DNA from: Xylocopa sonorina
Lineage: Eukaryota > Arthropoda > Insecta > Hymenoptera > Apidae
Direction: 5' to 3'
Assembly (NCBI RefSeq): GCF_050948175.1
Contig: NW_027490123.1
Coordinates: 1,488,001-1,552,000, forward strand
DNA length: 64,000 bases
The position numbers and the translations under genes are program-made. The notes under the pieces are model-generated. The model did no database searches, was not told the origin of the DNA, and was given only the letters and a program-made list of their open reading frames with translations. Position 1 is the stretch's first letter. Each line of letters begins with the position of its first letter. Shown here in pieces: positions 11,466 through 20,396 of this stretch.

Positions 11466-14221
11466 TATCATGACAAACAACTACATTGCTACAGAATAGT
11501 GTTTCTAGACCCCTACGTATCGAATCAGTAGGGCTCCAATGCTTCTTAAAACGCGATAATGCATCTCATTTCTATGTTACATAATAAGATGTAATTCAAT
11601 GCATCGCGTTATGCATATCTCGTCAACATTACAAAAGAATGTAAATGCCAAACTTCCTTGCTACGGAATTGCGTTTCTAGATGTCTGCGTATCGATGCAA
11701 TACTGTTTTAATTCTTTACAAATCACGATATCACATCACATTTCTATGCTTCATGATGAGATATAATATTCATTGCGAAGTGCCACTTATACCTCGCATA
11801 CACTTCAAATGAATGTAAATGCGACAGTTCCTTCCTAGGAAATGCGTTTAGCCAGATGTCTACGTATCGAAGCAATGGAGTTCTAATGCTTCCTTAAACG
11901 CGAGATCGCATCTCAGTTCTATGTTTCATGATAAGGTACAATATTCATTGCGAAGTGTTATGTATACCTCGTCTACACTTCAAAAGAATGTAAATGCCAC
12001 ACTGCCTTGCCAGGAAATGAATTTCCAGATGTCTACGTATCGAAGCAATAAAGATCTAACGCTTCTTAAAACGCGATATCGCATCTCATTTCTCTGTTTC
12101 ACGATAAGATGCAATATTCATTGTGCAGTGTTATGTATACCTCGTGTTTACTTCAAAAGAATGTAAATGCGGCTCTTCCATGCTAGGAAATAGAGTTTGC
12201 TGATGTCTATATATCGAAGCAATAGAGTTCTAATGATTCATAAAACGCGATGTCGTAACTGATTTCTATGCTTCATGATAAGATATAATATTCATTGCGA
12301 AGTGTTATGTATACCTCGTGTACGCCTCAAAAGAATGCAAATGCCACACTTGTTTGCTAGGAAATAGCGTTTCCAGATGTCTACGTATTGAAGCAGTAGA
12401 TTTCCAATGCTTCTAAAAACGCGATATCGCATCTCATTTCAGTGTTTCATGATAAAACATAATATACATTGCGAAATGTAATGAATACATCGTCTACACT
12501 TGAAAGGAAAATAAATGCCGCACTTCCTTGCCAGGAAATGCGTTTCCACATGTTTACGTATCGAAAGCAATAGAGTTCCAATGCTTCTTAAAACACGACA
12601 CCGCATCTCATTTCTATGTTTCACGATATGATATATTATTAATTGAGACGCGATATGTATACCTCGTCTACACTTCAGAAGAATATAAATGCCACAGTTC
12701 CTTGCTAGGAAATAGCGTTTCCAGATGTCTACGTATCGAAGCAGTAGAGTTCTAAAGCTTCTCAAAACGCGATATCGCATCTCATTTCTATGTTTCATGA
12801 TATGATGTAATATTCACTGCGAAGTGTTATGTATACCTTATCTACACTTCAAAAGAATGTAATTGCCACACTTCCTTGCTAGGAAATGCGTTTCCAGATG
12901 TCTACGTATTGAAGTAATAGAGTTCTAGTGCTTCTTCAAACGGGGTATCGCATCTCATTTCTATGTTTCATGATATGATATAATATTCATTGCGAAGTGG
13001 TATGTATACTTCGTCTACACTCCAAAAGAATGTAAATGTCACAATTCCTTGCTACGAAACAGCGTATCCAGATGACTACGTATCGAAGAAATATAGTTGT
13101 GATGCTCCTTAAAACGCGATATCGCACTTCATTTCTACGTTTCACGGTATTATATAATATTCAATGCGAAATATTATGTATACTTCGCCTACACATTAAC
13201 AGAATGTAAGTGCCACACTTCTTTGCTAGGAATTGCGTTTCCAGATGTCTATGTATCGAAGCAGTGGAGTTCTAATGCTTCTTAAAACGTGATATCGCAT
13301 CTTATTCCTATGTTTCATGATAAGATATAATATTCATTGCAAAGTGTTATGTATACCTCGTCTACACTTCCAAAGAATGTAAATGCCACACACCCTTTGT
13401 AGGAAATGCGTGTCCAGATGTTTACGTATCGAAGCAACAGAGTTCTAATGCTTCTTAAAACGCGATATCGCATCTCATATCTATGTTTCATGATATGATA
13501 TAATATTCATTACGAAGTGTTATGTATAGCTCGTCAACACTTCAAAAGAATGTAAATGCCACAATTCCTTGCCAGCAAATGCGTTTCCAGATGTCTACGT
13601 ATCGAAGCACTGGAGTTCTAATGCTTCTTAAACCGCGATATGGCATCGCAGTTCTATATTTCATGATAAGATATTATATTCATTGCGAAGCAGTATGTAT
13701 ACCTCGTCTACACTTCAAAAGAATGTAAGCACCACACTTCCTTACTAAGAAATAGTGTTTCCAGATGTCTACGTATCGAAGCAATTGATTTCTAATGCTT
13801 GTTAAAGCGCGATAACGCATCTCATTTCTATGTTTCAGGATAAGATAGAATATTCATTGAGTAGTGTTATGTATGCCTCGTCCACTCTTCAAAAGAATGT
13901 AAATGCGACACTTCCATGCTGGCAAATAGCGTTCGCAGATGTCTGCGTAACTAAGCAATAGAGTTCTCATGCTTCTTAAAACGCGATATCGCATCTCATT
14001 TCTATGTCTCAGGATAAGGTATAATATTCATTGCGATGTGTCATGTATACCTCGTCTGCACCTCAAAAGAACGCAAATGACACACTTACTTGCTAGGAAA
14101 TAGCGTTTCCAGATGCCTACGTATGGAAGCAATAGAGTTCTAATGCTTTATAGAACGCGATATCGCGTCTCATTTCTATGTTTCATGATAGGATATAAAT
14201 TTCATTGCGATGTGTCATGTA
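11466..14221 (-). repeat. Satellite array in inverted orientation
   Basis: From about 11.47 kb the same monomer continues as its reverse complement. TCTACGTATCGAAGCAAT, ATCTCATTTCTATGTTTCAT and ACACTTCAAAAGAATGTAAA recur about every 175 bp for some 16 monomers. The monomers here are more diverged from each other than in the 2-11 kb array. The most stable block is again the one around TACGTA. The block ends at 14221-14227, where CACCTC could belong either to the satellite or to the retroelement gag beyond it. Confidence 0.93.
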
Positions 14222-14720
14222 CACCTCAGGCGAGGTGACCGAGTCGTCCAGGCCGATCACTCGCAGATCAGCCTTTTTGATCGGCCTGGCCACCACCACG
14301 CCGTCGCCGGCCGACGTCTCTCTCAATTTATCAGCCAAGGCTGTAGCCTTGGCTTCCTTCTCAGGACCGGCTATCTCTAACAAGAGTCCGCCGCTCCTGG
14401 ACTTTTTGGGGCGGACAGCTTCCACCCCAACGTCAGATAGCCTGACCCTCTGCCTGGCAGCAACCATAACGTCTCTGTAGGTGGCTTTGCTGCCAGGCGA
14501 GAGGGTCAACGCGACTGCCGCGGTGCGCGGCAGCCTCCCCAACTTCGGCTTGTCAGCCTCCTTAGCCGCCTGGGCCTTAGGTGGCGGGACAGGGGCGGGT
14601 TGGGACTTTTTGGCTGCCCTAGCCGCCTTCCTGCCCACCACCTGGGCCCAGGTTCCTTCTTTGGCAGCGCCAGATACTGTTGTATTTGATGCCCGTGCCG
14701 CTGTTGCCGGGCTCTTCAGT
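14222..14720 (-). pseudogene. Family A gag (ORF1) fragment joined to satellite
   Basis: Read on the minus strand, this gives the central part of the gag-like ORF1 of family A. It has a GTWAQVVGR segment, a K/P/A-rich linker (APVPPPKAQ), the conserved gag block TYRDVMVAARQRV...LLLEIAGPEKEA, and then ADLRVIGLDDSVTSPEV. The complete counterpart is at 38.4-38.84 kb on the plus strand. The fragment stops abruptly before the region that would lead to the zinc knuckles. Its low-coordinate end joins satellite through a possible 6-bp microhomology (CACCTC). Its high-coordinate end meets the poly-A tail (T run on this strand) of element A2. It is therefore a broken remnant, probably of a separate older copy into which A2 inserted. 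Confidence 0.8.
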
Positions 14721-14732
14721 ACCTTTTTTTTT

Positions 14733-15290
14733 ATCGTGTGGAAATCCTCATGGATCCCCCGGAGCTGGGAAACTCCGGGGGTATGCCGGACTCTTACCGG
14801 CTAAAACCCCAGGGTGACCTTCCTCGGCGCTGCTGGGAGGGGACCGGGAACTCTGGACGAACACGTCCGGTCCCCTCCCGCGCCGGGGTCCTCCATGGTG
14901 ACTGGGAGGACCCCCTTCCCGGAAGGGAGTGTGGTCGACGATACACACTCCCCCAACCGAGGAATGAGCGATGGCTGGGTCACTCAGCCACCGCTCCCGT
15001 CCCGGGGAACGCATGCAATGGTCGGCACATTCTCCCAAATGTATCTACCGCGCTCCCCGGACGACGCCCGTGCAAAGACGTGGGGCACGTCCAAATGGTC
15101 CACCCCGCACGGGCGTCGTCGACGCCTCGGGTCAGGCTTGGCCTGGTATGACTGGGTGCCCCGGGTGCGTCAGACCCATTACTACGACCCGACAAATGCC
15201 GAGTCGTGGCCCCTGATGCGTAACGGCCACCATCGTGGCCCGCAGGCGCAGCGAAGGTGGCGAAGTCCCTCCCCCCAAAGGGTTCTTAGA
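14733..15290 (-). other. 3' UTR of family A element A2
   Basis: This segment is closely similar to the one at about 36369-36853 (same strand) and to the reverse complement of about 42600-43095. Shared strings include TCCCCCGGAGCTGGG, CCGGTCCCCTCCC and GGTCCTCCATGGTGACTGG. It follows the C-terminal part of ORF2 and ends in the poly-A tail, so it is the 3' UTR. Several GC-rich self-complementary stretches suggest a folded RNA that the element's reverse transcriptase might recognise. That role is an inference. Confidence 0.75.
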
Positions 15291-18100
15291 AGTACTTCCA
15301 ACTGAAAGTGGAAGCCCCCCCCGTGAGGAGGAACGGGGCAAAGGTCTTCGACGCTGACCCCGCAGGCGACGTTGAGCTGGCAGGAATTGCTCCCTAACCC
15401 GCTCGGCGACCTCCTTAGCGACCATGACCTCCTCGCAAAAGGAGATCATGGCCTGCCAGACGCTCCTGCGACCAAGCATCCCCGAAAGGATGCTCGGCAA
15501 CGAGAGGTCCGGACACACCTCCGCCGCTAACACCCGACGCGGCACCTCCCAGGCTGGACACTCCTGGAGAGTGTGCCGCGCCGAGTCCTCCGCGGCGCCA
15601 CAATGGTGGCACGCGCGGTCGCCTCGCGTCCGATTCGGCACAGGTACTGACCGAAACAACCATGTCCGGTCAGCACCTGTGTGGCTCGGAATGTGAGCCG
15701 TCCGCTGCTACGACCCACCCATCTATCCAGGATGGGTAGGATCGCCCCGACGGTCCAATGGTCTCCGTGACGAGATAGGTCGTTTCGCCACTTTAACATG
15801 GTGGACCGCCGGGCCTGGAGCCTAAGCTCGTCCCGACTTATCGTCTCCCCTGGCGGGGTAGAGTCTTGACGCTCGAAACGAAGACGCCCATAAACGTAGG
15901 CGTCTTCGAGCGCCAGGTACTCCAGGGGTAGTAAACCCGCCAGGGTGGTGGCCGCCTCGTAGGACACTGTACGGTAGCCCCTTATGACGCGAATAGCTGC
16001 GCGTCTCCATTCTCGTCGGAGGAGAGTGAGACTTCTCCGACTAACTACCAATGCCTCAGCCCAAACAGGGGCACCGTACAGTGCCACGCTCTTGATAACC
16101 CCACAATAGAGGCGGCGCACCCGCTCGTCCGGACCGCCAAGGTTGGGCATGATGCCACTCAAATGAGTCGTTAACCTACCCAATCTGGCGGCCAAACGGA
16201 CGAAGTGCGGGACGAAACTCCAGGAGCCGTCCAGGCAGACACCAAGATATTTAATATCTTGGGCCACCTGGACGTCGGATGACCCGATCCTTAGCAGACA
16301 TGGAGCTGGAGTGCCCCTCTTACGAGGACGGAAACAAACTATTTCTGTCTTCTGAGGGGACAACTCCAACCCCATGCCCCGAATCCGCGAGGCGATGGCC
16401 GCAACCGCGACCTCTGCTCGACGGATGGTTCACCCCAAGTCCCTGCCGGTGGCTAACACCATGGTGTCGTCGGCCTAGCACGTTAGGTGCACGCCGGCCG
16501 GCAGGGAGACCCGCAGAGCCGCGTCGTACCCCAGATTCCACAACAAGGGGCCCAATACGGACCCCTGGGGTACGCCACGGCTTATATCTCGCCGTACAAA
16601 CCCATCGCGGCCACCGTAAACGATGGCCCTGTCCCGGAGGGATCGCTCCGACCACCATCCGCAGGTAAAAGGGCACCTCGTAATGTTCGAGGGCTCCGCG
16701 GATGGTCGCCCACGAGAGGGAGTTAAAGGCGTTCTGGATATCCAATGATACCGCCAGAGCTACCCCCCCCCCCCCCCCGGGACGTGACCGAGTCCGTGAG
16801 GGACTTGACGTGCGAAATTGCGTCGATGGTCGATCGTCCCTCCCGGAAGCCGAACTGGCACTCGGCCAGGTCGGGTCCTACACGAGACAGGTGCTGGACG
16901 AGGCGACGCTGAACGATGCGTTTGAAGAGTTTGCCAACCTCGTGCAGCAACACGATGGGCCTGTAAGCGGAGGGCGACTCCGCGGGCCTGTTGTCCTTCT
17001 TGAGGAGAACCATCCGTCCACACTTCCACCGAAGTGGAATCGTCCCCGTCTGGAGGCAGGCGTTAAACAGCCTGCACAGACGGGGACCGAGGACGCTGAG
17101 TGCCATGATCCAGGCGCGGCCAGGTATGCCGTCAGGGCCGGGGGCGGTGTTACGCTCCCCCATGCGTCTGACGACATAGGCTAGCTCCTCCCCGGACACC
17201 TCCAGCTCCTGTGACCATAAGACATGGTCGGTGGTGTGAGCGGGGGCCGACACCTCCCCAGAAGGGAACAGGGTGCCGACCACCCGCTCCAGGAGCGGAG
17301 GGTCCATTGTCTCCGTGAGTGGAGGCCCCCATGGACGTAACTTGTCCATCACAAGCTTGTAGGGGCGCCCCCATGGATCCTCACGGAGCTTAGAGAGGAG
17401 TCCGTCCCAGGCCTGAGCCTTGGCACTCCTGATGGCCAGCTGCAGCTGCTTCGTGAGTGCACGATAATCAGCATACAGCTGTGCCGTTCTCGCCGCGTCG
17501 GTTGAGCGTCGACGCCTCGCCCGGGTGTACTGGCGGCGAGCGACCCCGCAATCAGCGCGGAGACGCTGTATTGCGTCGCTCCATCAGTATACCGGGCGGC
17601 GGGACGGATTGGCGCGGACACGTGGCATCGCAACGTTGAAGATCTACGTCATAATGTCCGCGAACCAATCCGTCTCCTCGTTAACCTCCACTGGCCCAGC
17701 CGGAACGTCTGGCCAGGCCATTGCGAGAACGGCCGCCATCAGGGCGTCCTCATCCATGCCCCTCAGGGCCCACCTCTTCTGGTGGTGGGCTGATGGGCGC
17801 GTCGGGGGAGGCGTGGAGACCTCTATGCGTATATACGCGCGGTCTGAGAGGGTCTCCACGTCGTCGACCCTCCATCTCGACACACGACGCGCGGGCAGGG
17901 CATTTGCGAAAGATATATCCACGATACTTTCGCCCTGGAGCCGCACGCACGTGCTGGCCGAGCCTCGGTTTAACAGCCGGAGACCCAGATTAGCATGGAG
18001 AGGTGACTGTGCATGCCGCTGGGGAGCGGCGACCCCACGTTCCGAGCTGAGAAGCGATCAGCCAGGTCGGCGCACGGGACTCCCGACTGGTGGGTAGTGG
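15132..18100 (-). pseudogene. ORF2 (endonuclease-reverse transcriptase) of A2, broken
   Basis: Reading right to left: an endonuclease remnant (GESIVDISFANALPARRVS, then the LSD-AYI motif with Arg in place of the usual His), a linker, and an RT domain (PGPDGIPGRA, FREGRSTIDAI, DIQNAFNSLSW). The thumb and C-terminal region follow (LSPQKTEIVCF, DIKYLGV, LTGHGCFGQYL), with a CHHCGAAEDSARHTLQEC zinc finger. Breaks: a 16-C run at 16763-16778, where A1 has 8 G, shifts the frame just before catalytic motif A. The Tyr codon of the YADD box is a TAG stop (complement of 16475-16477). Another shift lies near the finger. It cannot encode an active enzyme. The conserved order and motifs make the family call firm. 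Confidence 0.85.
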
Positions 18101-18110
18101 TGAAAATTTC

Positions 18111-18286
18111 TGTAGTAATGGGCACTTGGTGCCCTGATAAAATATCCCCGGCATCCAAAATCCGGGCGGCTAATGGGACCTCGAGCGATACGGATAGAAC
18201 GAAGAAACGAAGGATCGAAGTTCAAAAATCGAGAATCTAGAAATAGATAGAAATTAGAGGTCGAAAGTCTAGAATAAAATTATTTA
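18111..18286. other. Short unassigned spacer between A2 and B1
   Basis: About 175 bp between the last recognisable A2 endonuclease sequence and the shared 5' end of family B. It contains a small palindrome, GGGCACTTGGTGCCC, near 18120 and several TCTAGA-like hexamers near 18235-18270. I see nothing coding in it. Confidence 0.4.
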
Positions 18287-19866
18287 ATTCTTATCCAAAG
18301 ACTTTCTGGAAGGCAACATGCCGTTGGCACTTGGGGAGAACCCCAGGTATCTGCGGCTATTTTTATGACCTGCAAAAAAAGGGACCAGTAGTGGAGGGTC
18401 CCGAAGCAAATATTTTCGAAGGTAATATTCTGGAACATACAAATATTATCCAAGTAAATATCTTGCAAGTAAATATTCTCGACGGCCAAATCGCTACTGG
18501 AAATAACACCAGTCACGCGAGATCCCGGCTCGAAATTAGATGTCGGGGAACTACAGGCGATCTCTCGCCGATCTGCCTACTCGCTTCCCAAGGTAAACGT
18601 GTACATATGACCTGGCTCGTATTTGGCTGAGGTATAGGAAATAAAGGGATATCGAACGAGCCAAGCGGCCGTAATACGTATCCTACAGGCGGTTAACCAC
18701 GCACTTGACCGTCGCAAGGGCCCCAATCGACCGGCCGAATATGTTTAAGTAGTTTCCATAGATATTTTTCAATGTTTGCCGGACGACCAGCGGATACCCA
18801 ATTTCGAATACGAGACCCCGAATTCCCGTCCACGGACGGCCCACTTTCGTTAAGACTCTCGATAACTCGTCCCGAAAAACCATCGGAACGAGGAATCAAC
18901 CACGTGTACTCTCTGCTGGGCATACAGTAGGAACGAGGTACACTAAACACACAAACTTACACACGAACACAAACATCTGTGTAACGAGGCCCCTGCGAGT
19001 GTCCTGACTCATACAGAACCGCGGCCTCCACCTATGACTCTTCCGAGAGAGTCTAAGCATGAGCTGGACCGCGGTCTCCCGCGGAAGCACGGAAGGGAGC
19101 ATGGCCGGTCCGCGGCTCACCGGAGATAACGAGACTTGCGTGAGTCCAAATCCTCACAGGAACAGGACCGCGATTTCCTCCGAGGAGCCCTCGCGTGAGT
19201 CCTCGTCATGTATAACGCATTAATGTACAACTTCCAGAGGAGGCTCCAGCGAGTGTCCAAAAATTGCCAGACCGCGGCCACCGACGAGGCTCTTGCGTAG
19301 GTTCTGTCAAACAGGACCGCGCTCTAGAAATAAAAATATACGAGTCCCAAAAAAGACTTAAGTAGAAAAACTTAAGTAAAACGTAACAGTAAAACGTAAC
19401 ATACAGGTGAATAGCTCGAAGCTAGTCATCGCAAGGGTCCCAGCTACCTGCCGATCGCCGTAAAGGGTGCTGCAGGTAGACCAGGGATACCCTAGTTCGA
19501 TGTTGGGACTCGAAAATCGTCGGCGGACGATCTACAACACACTAAAATACTACACACGTATATCCTTGGCAGCGTTCGCTGCAGAAAAGATATACCTCAC
19601 ACATGCAAACAGGAACATAAAACAGAAGCGGCTCTAGCGTGCGTCTCCCTTGCGTATTAACCGGAAAATCGGAAAATCGGAAAACCGGAGATCGCGGCCC
19701 GGGCAGGGCAGCGCCGGTGCGCGCTGATGGGGAGCGACGACCCCACCCCTCCGAAACGTAAAAAAGCACCACGAGGCAGAGTGGCGTCCGACGCGCGCCG
19801 ATGGGAATCGACGACCCCACCTTTACTCGAAGTACGAAGCGTTAACCCCCCTTTTCTCGAAAAATC
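18287..19866 (+). promoter_or_regulatory. 5' UTR of family B with degenerate tandem GC motifs
   Basis: This leader is shared by B1 and B2 (60191-61749). From about 18986 to 19325 it contains degenerate repeats in which a GAGGCYCYTGCGAGTGTCC-like segment alternates with AGGACCGCGG or its relatives (near 18986, 19124, 19183, 19238 and 19283). A short ACGTAACAGTAAAACGTAAC repeat follows near 19380. Non-LTR elements carry an internal promoter in the 5' UTR, so the repeated GC motifs are candidate promoter units. Start site and factors cannot be read from sequence alone. Confidence 0.5.
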
Positions 19867-20367
19867 ATGATGGCCACATCTGGTTTTAAATATTCCGGAG
19901 GTAAAATAGCCTTCCGTTCGGATCTCCGGGAGAGGGCAGGACTGGGTGAGGTCATCGTGGTCATGAATAGGTCAAGGCGGGCGAAAAATCTTCGGCCCGT
20001 GACCTCGTCCCCTAGTGTTGGCCCCATTGTCGAGCAGCATAGCCGCCCGGTAACGCGCTCGATGATGGCCACCCTCAGGCTTCATCGCCATGCCGCGGCC
20101 GGGTGTGCTCCTGCGAACACGACTTTGGCGCGGCCTCAAGGTTACAGCCTTCGCGCTGTTCAAATCCGCCTAATTAGATGCGACGAGGGACTCAGGTCGG
20201 ATTCGGAATCTCCGGCTGAGTCCAAAGTAGAAAACCGGGAAATCCAAGAAATATACGCGAATATTAGCCCCGCGATACCCCCCGGACCGCGACCCAATCC
20301 AACCCCATCGCAACCGCGACCGCGACCGCGACCGTACCGACGTCGACGCAGACGTCCGCGTCCGTAA
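19867..20367 (+). CDS. Family B ORF1: small Arg-rich protein without zinc knuckle
   Basis: A 166-codon open frame starting at tandem ATG ATG. It has a basic N-terminal half (NRSRRAKNLRPVTSS), a central QHSRPVTRSMMATLRLHRHA region and an acidic SDSESPAESK stretch. The C-terminus is made of PRP repeats ending in RPYRRRRRRPRP. No CCHC zinc knuckle, gag homology, signal peptide or membrane segment is visible, although ORF1 of R1-clade elements normally has knuckles. It sits 29 bp upstream of ORF2 and in a different frame. B2 carries the same frame (59810-60190) with mostly conservative changes and one in-frame loss of a Thr codon, which argues that the reading frame was used. B2 stops earlier, after REIE. 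Nucleic-acid binding through the basic regions is an inference. Confidence 0.55.
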   Translation: MMATSGFKYSGGKIAFRSDLRERAGLGEVIVVMNRSRRAKNLRPVTSSPSVGPIVEQHSRPVTRSMMATLRLHRHAAAGCAPANTTLARPQGYSLRAVQIRLIRCDEGLRSDSESPAESKVENREIQEIYANISPAIPPGPRPNPTPSQPRPRPRPYRRRRRRPRP

Positions 20368-20396
20368 TTGCGTCCACGGGAATTAGAATCCTACAT

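Larger units (their letters stand above)
14724..18110 (-). mobile_element. R1-like non-LTR retrotransposon, family A, copy A2 (5'-truncated)
   Basis: A minus-strand non-LTR element whose 3' end lies at the left. It has a 9-bp T run at 14724-14732 (poly-A on the element strand), a 3' UTR of about 550 bp and a broken ORF2. There is no ORF1 of its own. At its right end the endonuclease can be followed to about 18.1 kb, where similarity to the plus-strand copy A1 fades. The GC-rich sequence and the KAPGPDGIPG-type, FREGRSTIDAI and C-terminal zinc-finger motifs are typical of the R1 clade. The 5' truncation fits incomplete target-primed reverse transcription. I found no convincing target-site duplication. 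Confidence 0.85.

Noticed and set aside
1902..14221. Regular repeats that could recall a CRISPR array
   Set aside because: The monomers are about 174 bp with no short repeat-spacer pattern, and the sequence is eukaryotic satellite.
14814..15305. Plus-strand open frame of 163 codons
   Set aside because: It lies in the family A 3' UTR and antisense to the end of ORF2. Similar frames at 36449-36784 arise from the same GC-rich UTR.
18111..18286. Continuation of A2 into its gag at the 5' side
   Set aside because: The minus-strand translation shows no gag motifs. The gag fragment at 14.2-14.7 kb lies on the other side of the element.
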